This document shows positions 48,815 through 57,846 of a stretch of 64,000 nt of DNA, in pieces (position 1 is the stretch's first letter; every line of letters starts with the position of its first letter). The DNA lies in assembly GCF_900637295.1 (NCBI RefSeq), contig NZ_LR134363.1, forward strand, positions 3,156,509 to 3,220,508. The letters are read 5' to 3'. The notes under the pieces are model-generated. The model did not search any database. It worked only from the letters and a program-made list of their open reading frames with translations, and had not been told where the DNA came from. The DNA is from Actinomyces slackii. Its GTDB lineage: Bacteria; Actinomycetota; Actinomycetes; Actinomycetales; Actinomycetaceae. Both the position numbers and the translations under genes were made by a program.

Positions 48815-50167
48815 ATGACCACCGCCACGAGCACTGCCACGACCACCGCCACTGGCTCCCGCGCCTCCCGCCTGAGGGGCACGGCTCGGCGCACCGCCGT
48901 CAGCGCCCTCTACCTGCTGGCCGCCTGGCCGCTCCACCTGGGGCTGTTCATCGCCGTCGTCACTCTCACCGCCCTGGGCGCCTCCACCGCGCTGCTCGGC
49001 GGGGTGGGGCTGGTGGTCCTCATCGTCAGCATCATGCTGGCGCGGCTGGCGGCGGCGGCGCAGCGGTGGGTCAATGCGACGCTCACCGGCCGCCCGGCCC
49101 CGGGCGTCGCCTATCTTCCCTCCGATCCGCAGGACTCCGCGCTCAGGCGCATCCTGGCCCCCTTGCGCGACCCGCAGTCCTGGCGCGATGCGCTGTGGGC
49201 TGTCACGGGCTTCCCCGTGTCCCTGCTGACCTGGTCCGTGACCGTCATATGGGTCTCGGCCGGCATGTCCGCGATGGTGGCGCCGTTCCTGGAGTACCTC
49301 GAGTACCGGACGCAGGAGGCAGCCCCCAACTCCGGGACAGTCTCCGTGATCGGATACGGAGGTCTGGGCGAGCTGCTGGCCCCATCCCACCCGCATCTGG
49401 CCGATGTGGTCGTCACCATGGCACTGGGGGCGTTCTGCATCCTCAGCGCACCCGTCGTCCTGCAGGGGCTGGCCCGCATGCAGATGGGCTACGCCGAGCT
49501 GCTGCTCTCGCGCCAGGCGCGCGACCGCGAGCAGATCCTGGGCCTGCGGGCCTCGCGTCACGCCGCCCGCTCGGCGGAGGCCGACTCTCTGCGCCGTCTG
49601 GAGCGCGACCTGCATGACGGCCCTCAGCAGGGCCTGGTGCGCCTGGGCATGGACCTGGCCCGCGCCAAGCGGCACGCCGCCACCGACCCCGCCAAGACCC
49701 AGGAGATCCTGGATGCGACCATCGCCCAGACCCAGGAGACCCTTCTGGAGCTGCGCCGGCTCTCCCGGGGGATCGCCCCTCCCGTGCTCGTGGACCGGGG
49801 CCTGGAGGCCGCCATCATGGAGGCCTGCGCGCGCTCGATCGTGCCGGTGACGGTCAGCGCCAGTCTGCCCTCCTCGCCTCCCCCTCCCATGCACGCGGCC
49901 TCGGCCGCCTACTTCGTGGTCTCCGAGGCCCTGGTCAATGTCAACAAGCACTCCGGGGCCACGCAGGCCGGCGTGACGGTCAGCGCCCAGGAGGGCGCAC
50001 TGCGCGTGGCGATCACCGATAATGGCGCCGGCGGGGCCTGCGCGGCCAAGGGCCATGGCCTGGACGGACTCATCCAGCGCCTGGCGGGCGTGGAGGGAAC
50101 GCTGAGCATCGACTCCCCCGTCGGGGGGCCCACGACCATTGAGGCGGTGATCCCGTGCGAGTCCTGA
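48815..50167 (+). CDS. Two-component sensor histidine kinase (HisKA_3 / NarL-partner type)
   Basis: 450 aa. An N-terminal membrane region has two hydrophobic helices (about 28-80) and further ones at about 130-155 and 195-215. The dimerisation helix carries the phospho-acceptor His (H267) in RRLERDLHDGPQQGLVRLG. A HATPase_c domain follows (VSEALVNVNKHSGA, ITDNGAGG, GHGLDGL). The signal is unknown. The 3' end overlaps the response-regulator gene by 13 bp. Confidence 0.9.
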   Translation: MTTATSTATTTATGSRASRLRGTARRTAVSALYLLAAWPLHLGLFIAVVTLTALGASTALLGGVGLVVLIVSIMLARLAAAAQRWVNATLTGRPAPGVAYLPSDPQDSALRRILAPLRDPQSWRDALWAVTGFPVSLLTWSVTVIWVSAGMSAMVAPFLEYLEYRTQEAAPNSGTVSVIGYGGLGELLAPSHPHLADVVVTMALGAFCILSAPVVLQGLARMQMGYAELLLSRQARDREQILGLRASRHAARSAEADSLRRLERDLHDGPQQGLVRLGMDLARAKRHAATDPAKTQEILDATIAQTQETLLELRRLSRGIAPPVLVDRGLEAAIMEACARSIVPVTVSASLPSSPPPPMHAASAAYFVVSEALVNVNKHSGATQAGVTVSAQEGALRVAITDNGAGGACAAKGHGLDGLIQRLAGVEGTLSIDSPVGGPTTIEAVIPCES

Positions 50168-50805
50168 TCGCCGATGATTCCGTGCTGCTGCGCGAGGGCC
50201 TGACCATGATCCTGGCCGACGAGGGCCACGAGGTGGTCGCAGGGGTGGGCACCGGCGAGGAGCTGGTGACCCGCTGCCTGGAGTTGCGCCCCGACCTGAC
50301 CATCAGCGACATCCGCATGCCTCCCTCCCATAGCGATGAGGGCCTGCGCGCCGCCATGCGCATCCGCGACCAGTGGCCCCAGGCCCCCATCCTGCTGCTG
50401 AGCCAGTACGTCGTGCTGTCCTATGCCACCGAGCTGCTCTCCAGCGGATCCGGCTTCATCGGCTACCTGCTCAAGGATCGGGTGACCGATCTCGACTCCT
50501 TCCTCGAGGCGGTTGAGCGCGTGGCCTCGGGCGGCATGGTCCTGGACCCGGAGGTGGTGGCCCAGATGATGGGCAGGGCGCAGGACCCGGTGGCCTCACT
50601 GACCCCGCGCGAGCGCGAGGTCCTCGAGCACATGGCCCAGGGCCGCACCAACGCCGGCATCGCCGAGGCGCTCGTGGTCACCGAGGGGGCGGTGGAGAAG
50701 CACATCCAGCGCATCTTCCTCAAGCTCGGGCTTCACGCCGACGCCGAGGTCCACCGCCGCGTCGCCGCGGTCCTGGCGCTGCTCGGGGCGCCCCGGACCG
50801 GCTGA
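50155..50805 (+). CDS. NarL/FixJ-family response regulator
   Basis: A 216-aa regulator with a receiver domain (acidic pocket in IADDSVLL, phospho-acceptor D52 in LTISDIRMPP, conserved Lys in YLLKDRV). The LuxR-type HTH is LTPREREVLEHMAQGRTNAG, then VTEGAVEKHIQRIF. GTG start at 50155 inside the kinase gene. Partner of the upstream kinase. Confidence 0.92.
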   Translation: MRVLIADDSVLLREGLTMILADEGHEVVAGVGTGEELVTRCLELRPDLTISDIRMPPSHSDEGLRAAMRIRDQWPQAPILLLSQYVVLSYATELLSSGSGFIGYLLKDRVTDLDSFLEAVERVASGGMVLDPEVVAQMMGRAQDPVASLTPREREVLEHMAQGRTNAGIAEALVVTEGAVEKHIQRIFLKLGLHADAEVHRRVAAVLALLGAPRTG

Positions 50806-50823
50806 GGGCCCGGGCGCCTGACC

Positions 50824-51360
50824 TCACAGCTGCAGCAGCATGCGGGTGTTGCCCAGGGTGTTGGGCTTGACCCGGGCCAGGTTGAGGAACTCGGCCACGC
50901 CGTCGTCATGGGAGCGGACCATCTCGGAGAACACGTCGGTTCCCACCGGGGTCCCCGAGATGGGCTTGAAGCCGTGGCGGCTGAAGAAGTCCACCTCGAA
51001 GGTCAGGCAGAACAGTCGCTGCAGGCCCAGCGCCCGGGCCCGGCCGATCAGCTCGCCCAGGATCGCCGAGCCCACTCCCCTGCCCAGGTGATCGGGGTGC
51101 ACCGCCAGGGTGCGCACCTCGGCGATGTCGTCCCACATGACGTGCAGCGCCCCGCATCCCACGATGGAGTGCATGGAGCGCGGCCCGGCTGTGGCCGCAT
51201 CCTCGGCCACGATGAACTCCTGGATGTCCTCGAAGTAGGAGATGAGGTCCTTGGCGATGAGGATCCGCTGGTCGGAGTAGGGGCGCACGAGGTCGGCGAT
51301 CGCCCTGGCATCGGCCGGGCGCGCACTGCGCAGCACCGTGGCGACGTCGGGCTGGCTCAT
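50824..51360 (-). CDS. ArgA-type amino-acid N-acetyltransferase (GNAT)
   Basis: A 178-aa GNAT-fold enzyme with the acetyl-CoA loop EVRTLAVHPDHLGRGVGSA. The N-terminal SARPADARAIADLVRPYSDQ and the FFSRHGFKPI region resemble the short actinobacterial N-acetylglutamate synthases that start arginine synthesis. No other arg gene is nearby. ATG at 51360 (MSQPDVA) follows GGAAGGA and is preferred to an upstream start at 51381. Confidence 0.75.
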   Translation of the reverse strand: MSQPDVATVLRSARPADARAIADLVRPYSDQRILIAKDLISYFEDIQEFIVAEDAATAGPRSMHSIVGCGALHVMWDDIAEVRTLAVHPDHLGRGVGSAILGELIGRARALGLQRLFCLTFEVDFFSRHGFKPISGTPVGTDVFSEMVRSHDDGVAEFLNLARVKPNTLGNTRMLLQL

Positions 51361-51488
51361 CTCGGTCCTTCCGGTTGGCACCCGCGCATCCTGCCACGCC
51401 GACGCCGTCAGGGACGAACATCGCCTCCCACCCCCGGGCGGTGCTCAGGGAGCATGCGGGTCAGCATCGCGGCATCGCGGCATCGGCT

Positions 51489-51527
51489 CGGGGCGCCCCC
51501 GGGGGCGCCCCGGGGGCGCCCCCGGGG
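51489..51527. terminator. GC-only hairpin after the SorC-type regulator gene
   Basis: GGGGCGCCCCC and GGGGGCGCCCC blocks alternate and are mutually complementary, forming strong stems directly downstream of the regulator stop at 51529. It probably ends that minus-strand transcript. Confidence 0.5.
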
Positions 51528-51528
51528 C

Positions 51529-52587
51529 CTACAGGCGCTCATGACGGGCGCCGGGGCCGACAAGGTCGAGGACCGCGCGGGCGGTGGCGTCGTCGACCAC
51601 CAGGTCGGTGACCACGCGCGCCCGCAGGGCCGCCAGCAGGGCACTGGCCTTGGCGGGGCCCGCCACGCACAGGCGCCGCGGGATGCGCGCCAGCTGGGCG
51701 GGAGTCGGGCCGGTGGCCCGGGCGTTGAGGGCGATGTCCCGCCACGAGCCATCGGCCCTCAGCAGCACCGTGCACACATCCCCCACCACGCCCTCGCGCC
51801 GCAGCATCGCCCGGTCGGCGCTACTGAGATGCCCGCCCTCGTAGACCTGGGAGGGCAGCGAGCCCTCCAGGGAGCCCACGCCGAAGACCGCCAGGCGCAC
51901 GCCGCTCACCAGCTCCAGGACCCGTCGCACGGAGCGCTCGGACCACATGGCCTCCCGGGTCTCGACATGATCGAAGAAGGCCGGAACCGGGAAGGCGACG
52001 ACCCGCGCCCCCAGCGACTCGCCGATGCGCGAGAGCACCTCGCCGGCGCCCGGCCCCAGGACCGGATCGGTGGCCCCGTTGAGCTGGACGACGGTCAGCT
52101 CGGGGATGGGGCGGGCGGACAGGGCATCGGCGACCTGGGACATGGTGGTCCCCCAGGCCACCCCGACCAGGCGGCCGCCCTTATCACCCCTGTCGCCCCT
52201 GTCGCCCCGCTCCTGGCCCTGCGGCTCCAGGGCCTCGATGAGCTCGACCATCCGCGCCGCGGCCACCCCGGCGACCTGCCGGAGTCGGTGGATCTCCGTG
52301 GACCCCTCCCGCACCGGCACGATCTGGGCGCGCACCCCGAACATCGCGCCGAATCGGGCCTCCATGCTGCCCGCGCCCGGAGGGGTGACCTCGATGCGCA
52401 CGATCCCGGTGCGCCGGGCGCGGTCCAGCAGGCGCGAGACCGTGGAGCGCGAGACTCCCAGGTGATGGGCGATGACCTCCATGGTCTCGCCCTGGAGGTA
52501 GTACAGGGAGGCGGCCTCATAGGCCCGTTGCGCGACCCCCGAGTCCTCACTCCCGCGGTCCAGGGCCGCGGTGGGCTCGATGACCAT
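51529..52587 (-). CDS. SorC/DeoR-type sugar-binding transcriptional regulator, probable glp regulator
   Basis: 352 aa. The N-terminal HTH (TMEVIAHHLGVSRSTVSRLL) is followed by a SorC effector domain (VGVAWGTTMSQVADAL, AVFGVGSLEGSLPSQVYEGG, and LCVAGPAKASALLAALR near the end). Members sense phosphorylated sugars. It is divergent from glpD, so glycerol 3-phosphate or a related triose is the likely effector. ATG at 52587 follows GGGGAGG. Confidence 0.85.
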   Translation of the reverse strand: MVIEPTAALDRGSEDSGVAQRAYEAASLYYLQGETMEVIAHHLGVSRSTVSRLLDRARRTGIVRIEVTPPGAGSMEARFGAMFGVRAQIVPVREGSTEIHRLRQVAGVAAARMVELIEALEPQGQERGDRGDRGDKGGRLVGVAWGTTMSQVADALSARPIPELTVVQLNGATDPVLGPGAGEVLSRIGESLGARVVAFPVPAFFDHVETREAMWSERSVRRVLELVSGVRLAVFGVGSLEGSLPSQVYEGGHLSSADRAMLRREGVVGDVCTVLLRADGSWRDIALNARATGPTPAQLARIPRRLCVAGPAKASALLAALRARVVTDLVVDDATARAVLDLVGPGARHERL

Positions 52588-52609
52588 GTTCCTCCCCTCA
52601 CACATCAGT

Positions 52610-52627
52610 TCTGCACGTTCGTGCAGA
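52610..52627. promoter_or_regulatory. Operator palindrome between the SorC regulator and glpD
   Basis: TCTGCAC-GTTC-GTGCAGA has perfect 7-bp arms and lies 22 bp upstream of the regulator start and about 70-90 bp upstream of glpD. It is well placed for control of both promoters. Confidence 0.5.
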
Positions 52628-52698
52628 CGGCTTGATCATTCTTCCACACAGGAGAACAGTTGCGCATATCAGCGCCAGCCAGCCGCACAGGAGCGACC

Positions 52699-54453
52699 AT
52701 GCCAAGCCCGCAGACCTCCACCAGCACTCTATCCCCCGGCACCCGCGGAACCGCGCTCAACGCCCCCCAGCGCACCTCAGCACTGGAGGCCATGGCAAGC
52801 GATGAGGGCCTGGACGTCCTCGTCGTCGGCGGAGGCGTGACCGGCGCCGGCATCGCCCTGGACGCCGCATCCCGCGGCCTGCGCACCGGTATCGTCGAGA
52901 TGGGCGACTGGGCGGCGGGCACCTCCTCCTACTCCTCCAAGCTCGTCCACGGCGGGCTGCGCTACCTCTACCAGCTCAACTTCGCCCTGGTGCACGAGGC
53001 CCTGACCGAGCGCGGCCGCCTGCTGACCACCACCGCCCCCCACCTGGTCAAGGCCCAGCCCTTCCTATGGCCGCTCAAGCACCACTACGAGCGCAGCTAC
53101 TCCGCCGTGGGAGTGGGCATGTACGACGCCCTGGCCCTGGCCGGCGCCCGCGGGCACAAGACCGTCCCCATCCAGCAGCACCTGGGCAAGAAGGGCACCT
53201 CCGCCCTGGCCCCCGCCCTGGACGTCACCGACCTGGCCGGGGCGATCCGCTTCTACGACGCCCGCGTGGACGACTCGCGCCTGGTCATCGACCTGGTGCG
53301 CACCGCAGTGGGCCTGGGCGCCCATGCCGCCAACCGCACCAGGGTGACCGGCTTCCTGAAGAACGAGCGCGGCCACGTCACCGGCGCCTCGGTCACCGAC
53401 CTGGCCACCGGCCGTCAGCTGGAGATCCGCGCCACGCGCACCATCAACGCCACCGGCGTGTGGACCGAGGAGACCCAGGACCTGGCCACCGAGGCCGGGG
53501 GCCTGAAGGTCCTGGCCTCCAAGGGCATCCACATCGTCGTGCCCCGCCAGGCCATCGACGCCGAGACCGGCATCTTCCTGCGCACCGAGAAGTCCGTCCT
53601 GTTCATCATCCCCTGGCCCGACTACTGGGTCATCGGCACCACGGACACCCCCTGGGACCAGGACGTGGCCAAGCCCGTGGCCACCAGCGCCGACGTCGAC
53701 TACGTCCTGGACCACGCCAACTCCGTGCTGACCCGCCCCATCGGGCGCGAGGACATCATCGGGGTCTACGCGGGCCTGCGCCCCCTGCTCCAGCCGCGCC
53801 TCAAGCCCGGCGCCAAGGCCGCCTCCACCAAGGTCTCCCGGGAGCACACCGTCACCCGCCTGGCCCCGGGCCTGACCGCGATCGCCGGGGGCAAGCTGAC
53901 CACCTACCGGGTCATGGCGGTCGACGCCGTCGACCACGCCCTGGGCGAGAGCCTGGCCCGCTCCCACCCCTCGGCCACCGCCGACCTGCCCCTGGTGGGG
54001 GCCGAGGGCTACCACGAGCTGGCCGCGCGGGCCGGTGACATCGCCCGGGCGCGCGACTGGACCCTGGCCCGGGTCACCCACCTCCTGGACCGCTACGGCT
54101 CGGAGACGCCCGAGCTGCTGGCCGCCATCGACGCCGACCCCTCCCTGGGCGAGGCGCTGGGAGAGGCCCCCGAGTACCTGCGCGTCGAGGTCGCCTGGGC
54201 GGTGACCCATGAGGGCGCCGAGTCCCTGGAGGACGTCCTGACCCGGCGCGTGCGCCTGGACCTGTCGCGGCGCGACCGCGGCCTGGGGGCGGCCGAGGAG
54301 ATCTGCGCGATCATGGCCCCCCTGCTGGGCTGGGACGATGCGGAGATCGCGGCCCAGAGAACGGCCTACGCCAAGCGCGTGGCGGATATGGCCGCCGCCG
54401 AGGCCGAGGCCACCGACGCCGCCGCCGTCGCTCACGTGGAGCGGCCCATCTAA
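52699..54453 (+). CDS. glpD: Aerobic-type glycerol-3-phosphate dehydrogenase
   Basis: A 584-aa FAD enzyme oxidising glycerol 3-phosphate to DHAP and reducing the quinone pool. The FAD motif is VLVVGGGVTGAGIALDAASR. GlpD signatures SSKLVHGGLRYLYQ and IAGGKLTTYRVMA are present. Two starts compete: ATG at 52699 after AGGAGCGACC (chosen), and TTG at 52660 after AGGAGAACAG, which would add 13 residues. It heads glpD-glpF-glpK. Confidence 0.94.
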   Translation: MPSPQTSTSTLSPGTRGTALNAPQRTSALEAMASDEGLDVLVVGGGVTGAGIALDAASRGLRTGIVEMGDWAAGTSSYSSKLVHGGLRYLYQLNFALVHEALTERGRLLTTTAPHLVKAQPFLWPLKHHYERSYSAVGVGMYDALALAGARGHKTVPIQQHLGKKGTSALAPALDVTDLAGAIRFYDARVDDSRLVIDLVRTAVGLGAHAANRTRVTGFLKNERGHVTGASVTDLATGRQLEIRATRTINATGVWTEETQDLATEAGGLKVLASKGIHIVVPRQAIDAETGIFLRTEKSVLFIIPWPDYWVIGTTDTPWDQDVAKPVATSADVDYVLDHANSVLTRPIGREDIIGVYAGLRPLLQPRLKPGAKAASTKVSREHTVTRLAPGLTAIAGGKLTTYRVMAVDAVDHALGESLARSHPSATADLPLVGAEGYHELAARAGDIARARDWTLARVTHLLDRYGSETPELLAAIDADPSLGEALGEAPEYLRVEVAWAVTHEGAESLEDVLTRRVRLDLSRRDRGLGAAEEICAIMAPLLGWDDAEIAAQRTAYAKRVADMAAAEAEATDAAAVAHVERPI

Positions 54454-54599
54454 GACCCGCCCGGTGGGATAGGCTCTGCGCCGGCCCGCCGGGCGCACCG
54501 GGCGCTCATCGCCCCCTTGCCCGAGGCTCAGCCTCAACACCTCACGCCCGGGCCCCAGGCCCCCCACACGCACGACGACGTGCAGAAAGCGAGTTGTCC

Positions 54600-55340
54600 A
54601 TGGCTCCATCACTGGCTCAGATCCTCGTCTCGGAGGTCTTCGGGACCTTCCTGCTCATCCTGCTGGGCTGCGGAGTCGTGGCAGGCGTCGTCCTGCCCGC
54701 CTCGAAGTCCAAGGACAGCGGGTGGATCGTCATCACCCTGGGCTGGGGCCTGGCCGTGTTCGTGGGCGTCTACGCCGCCTATGCCACGGGGGCCCACCTC
54801 AACCCCGCCGTGACCGTGGGCCTGGCGGTGGCCGGCCGCGATCTGGCGGAGGGCGTGCCCGCCTCGGGCGGGGCCATTGCCACCTACCTGGCGGCGCAGA
54901 TGCTCGGCGCCTTCCTGGGTGCGACCGCGGTGTGGCTGACCTACAAGAAGCAGTTCGACCAGGAGGCGGAGCCGGCCGCCAAGCTCGGCGTGTTCTCCAC
55001 CGGTCCCACCGTGCGCTCCTACGGCTGGAACCTCGTCACCGAGGCCTTCGCCACCTTCGTGCTGGTCGGCTGGGTCCTCTTCTCGGGCAAGACCCCCTCC
55101 CAGCTCGGCCCGCTGGCCGTGGCCCTGGTGGTGGTGGCCATCGGCCTGAGCCTGGGAGGCCCCACCGGCTACGCCATCAACCCGGCCCGCGACCTGGGGC
55201 CGCGCATCGCCCACGCCGTCCTGCCGATTCCCGGCAAGGGCGGCTCCGACTGGGGCTACTCCTGGGTTCCTGTGGCCGGGCCGCTCCTGGGCGCCGTCGC
55301 CGCCGGACTCATCGTCCCCAACCTGGCGGGCCTGTTCTGA
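54600..55340 (+). CDS. glpF: Glycerol uptake facilitator (aquaglyceroporin)
   Basis: A 246-aa MIP-family channel with six helices and both NPA boxes, in GAHLNPAVTVGLA and GYAINPARDLGPR. The Asp after the second NPAR is typical of glycerol facilitators. It is 146 bp after glpD and 68 bp before glpK. ATG at 54600 is chosen over a TTG at 54594. Confidence 0.94.
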   Translation: MAPSLAQILVSEVFGTFLLILLGCGVVAGVVLPASKSKDSGWIVITLGWGLAVFVGVYAAYATGAHLNPAVTVGLAVAGRDLAEGVPASGGAIATYLAAQMLGAFLGATAVWLTYKKQFDQEAEPAAKLGVFSTGPTVRSYGWNLVTEAFATFVLVGWVLFSGKTPSQLGPLAVALVVVAIGLSLGGPTGYAINPARDLGPRIAHAVLPIPGKGGSDWGYSWVPVAGPLLGAVAAGLIVPNLAGLF

Positions 55341-55408
55341 GCGCATCCGCGCCCGGGCCCTGCCCGCCCCCTACGACCGCCCTCACGACGCCGTGAAAGG
55401 ACACAACC

Positions 55409-56932
55409 ATGACCGACAAGAAGTACGTCCTGTCCATCGACCAGGGAACCACCTCATCGCGAGCCATCCTCTTCGACCACTCCGGGACGATCATCGCGGT
55501 CGATCAGAAGGAGCATGAGCAGATCTTCCCGCGCGCCGGCTGGGTGGAGCACGACCCGAAGGAGATCTGGGACAACACCCGTGCCGTGGTGGCCGGGGTG
55601 CTGTCCAAGGCGGAGATCAACCGCCACGAGATCGCCGCGGTGGGCATCACCAATCAGCGCGAGAGCGCGGTGGTGTGGGACAAGACCACCGGCGAGCCCG
55701 TGTACAACGTCATCGTCTGGCAGGACACCCGCACCCAGGCCATCTGCGACCGCCTGGCGGGGGACGAGGGCCCCGACAAGTACAAGGACCGTGTGGGCCT
55801 GGGCCTGGCCACCTACTTCTCCGGCCCCAAGGTGACCTGGATCCTGGAGAACGTCGAGGGCGCCCGCGAGCGCGCCGAGGCGGGCGACCTGCTCATGGGG
55901 ACCATGGACACCTGGGTGCTGTGGAACCTGACCGGCGGGGTGTCCGGAGGCGTTCACGCCACCGATGTCACCAATGCCTCGCGCACGATGCTCATGAACA
56001 TCGACACCCTGGACTGGAACGAGGAGATCTGCGCGGATATGGGCATCCCCATGTCCATGCTCCCCGAGATCAAGCCCTCGGCCGGGGAGTTCGGCAGGGG
56101 CCGCAAGAACGGCCTGCTCGTGGACACCCCGATCTCCGGCATCCTGGGCGACCAGCAGGCGGCGACCTTCGGGCAGGCCTGCTTCGAGGTGGGACAGGCC
56201 AAGAACACCTACGGCACCGGCTGCTTCATGCTCATGAACACCGGCACTACGCCGGTGCGCAGTGACAACGGCCTGCTGACCACCGTGTGCTACCAGATCG
56301 GGGATGAGCCCGCCGTCTACGCCCTGGAGGGCTCCATCGCGGTTGCCGGCTCCCTGGTGCAGTGGCTGCGCGACAACCTGGGGATCATCACCGATTCCAA
56401 GGACATCGAGGCGCTGGCCGCCTCGGTGGATGACAACGGCGGGGCCTACTTCGTGCCCGCCTTCTCCGGCCTGTTCGCCCCGCACTGGCGGCCCGATGCC
56501 CGCGGCGCCCTGGTGGGGCTGACCCGCTACGTCAACAAGGGCCACATCGCCCGGGCGGTCGAGGAGTCCACCGCCTTCCAGACCCGCGAGGTCCTGGAGG
56601 CCATGAACGCCGACTCCGGTCAGGCCCTGACCGAGCTCAAGGTCGACGGCGGCATGACGCGCGATGAGCTGCTCATGCAGTTCCAGGCCGACCAGGTCGG
56701 CGTGCCGGTGGTGCGCCCCCAGGTCACCGAGACCACGGCCCTGGGCGCCGCCTACGCGGCGGGCATCGCGGTGGGCTTCTGGTCGGGGACCCAGGACGTC
56801 ATCGACAACTGGGCCGAGGGCAAGCGCTGGCAGCCGGCCATGGATGAGGCCGAGCGCGATCGCCTCTTCCGCAACTGGAACAAGGCCGTGGCCCGCACCC
56901 TGGACTGGGTGGACGACGACGTCGTGGAGTGA
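55409..56932 (+). CDS. glpK: Glycerol kinase
   Basis: A 507-aa FGGY-family kinase converting glycerol to glycerol 3-phosphate for GlpD. The N-terminal signature is [18 protein letters not shown], with glycerol-binding residues in GITNQRES and the ATP motif [11 protein letters not shown]. The second FGGY motif includes [22 protein letters not shown] at 55409 follows AAAGGA. Confidence 0.97.
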   Translation: MTDKKYVLSIDQGTTSSRAILFDHSGTIIAVDQKEHEQIFPRAGWVEHDPKEIWDNTRAVVAGVLSKAEINRHEIAAVGITNQRESAVVWDKTTGEPVYNVIVWQDTRTQAICDRLAGDEGPDKYKDRVGLGLATYFSGPKVTWILENVEGARERAEAGDLLMGTMDTWVLWNLTGGVSGGVHATDVTNASRTMLMNIDTLDWNEEICADMGIPMSMLPEIKPSAGEFGRGRKNGLLVDTPISGILGDQQAATFGQACFEVGQAKNTYGTGCFMLMNTGTTPVRSDNGLLTTVCYQIGDEPAVYALEGSIAVAGSLVQWLRDNLGIITDSKDIEALAASVDDNGGAYFVPAFSGLFAPHWRPDARGALVGLTRYVNKGHIARAVEESTAFQTREVLEAMNADSGQALTELKVDGGMTRDELLMQFQADQVGVPVVRPQVTETTALGAAYAAGIAVGFWSGTQDVIDNWAEGKRWQPAMDEAERDRLFRNWNKAVARTLDWVDDDVVE

Positions 56933-56961
56933 GCCCGGCTCTGATCCGCCCCCATCTCGGC

Positions 56962-57002
56962 CTCCCCGGAGGGCACCCGGCGCCATGGTGCCCTCCGGGG
57001 AG
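56962..57002. terminator. Bidirectional terminator hairpin, glpK / prepilin peptidase
   Basis: Perfect 16-bp arms (56962-56977 and 56987-57002) with a 9-base loop lie 30 bp after glpK and 66 bp after the convergent peptidase gene. There is no U-tract, typical of high-GC actinobacteria. Confidence 0.75.
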
Positions 57003-57067
57003 TCTGCTATCCGTGCGTCTCACTGCGGCCAGCGCGGCCAGCGCAGCCGGCGCGGCCGGCGCCCGCC

Positions 57068-57769
57068 TCAGGACAGGGACAGCGCCCAGCTGAGCAGGCC
57101 GCCGATGGCCAGGTAGGGGCCGAAGGCGATGGAGTCCTTCCGGCCTGCCCGTCCCAGGGCCAGGAGCCCCAGCGCCGCGAGCCCGCCCAGGACGAAGCCC
57201 AGCATGAGGGCCGTGACCAGGGACCAGGCGGAGGCGTGGCCCAGCCACAGTCCCAGGACGCCGATGAGCTTGGCATCGCCCAGGCCCATCCCCGTGGGCA
57301 GGAGGCACAGGACCACCATGACCGCCATCCCGGCGCATGCTGTTCCCAGGGCGGTCCCGGCGGGCCTCAGCGCCTGGCTCCACGACTCGCCCGTGGCCAG
57401 GGCCCAGGCGCATCGGATGAGGATCGTGCCCGCCAGCCACAGGGCCGCCCAGCCCAGCAGGCGGTTGGGCAGCCGGTGGCTGAGGGCATCGACGCTGCAG
57501 GCCACGGCCAGGATCGTCACGGTCGGCAGCGCGACGGCGGTTGAGGCGATCGCATCGAGGCGCCAGCCCCACCAGGCCGTGATGGCGCAGCACGCGCCTG
57601 CCAGCAGGCCCTGGGTCAGGGGGCTGAGCAGCCCGAGGCGGCGGATCCGCATGCCGCCCTGGCGCGAGACCAGCTCGCCCAGGTAGGCCCGGGCGAAGCC
57701 CGATAGCGGCCCGGCGGCTCCAAGCACGCAGGCTGTGGCGATGGCGAGCAGAAGGGCGGCGTCAGTCAT
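57068..57769 (-). CDS. Prepilin peptidase (A24 family)
   Basis: A 233-aa integral membrane aspartyl protease with about seven helices. The catalytic aspartates are in CSVDALSHRLPNRLLG and the GxGD motif MGLGDAKLIG. It lacks the N-terminal cysteine-rich methylase domain of PilD, as in many Gram-positive homologues. No pilin genes are in the window. ATG at 57769. Confidence 0.88.
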   Translation of the reverse strand: MTDAALLLAIATACVLGAAGPLSGFARAYLGELVSRQGGMRIRRLGLLSPLTQGLLAGACCAITAWWGWRLDAIASTAVALPTVTILAVACSVDALSHRLPNRLLGWAALWLAGTILIRCAWALATGESWSQALRPAGTALGTACAGMAVMVVLCLLPTGMGLGDAKLIGVLGLWLGHASAWSLVTALMLGFVLGGLAALGLLALGRAGRKDSIAFGPYLAIGGLLSWALSLS

Positions 57770-57846
57770 GGCAGTGGTCGTGTCGCATGGCCGGGTGCGG
57801 CTGTCTCAGGGCCCGTGCCGGCAGGCCCCGGCGCTGCGGCCCGGGC

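Noticed and set aside
53065..54612. 515-codon minus-strand frame opposite glpD
   Set aside because: Gly/Val/Asp-rich shadow; glpD motifs on the plus strand are decisive.
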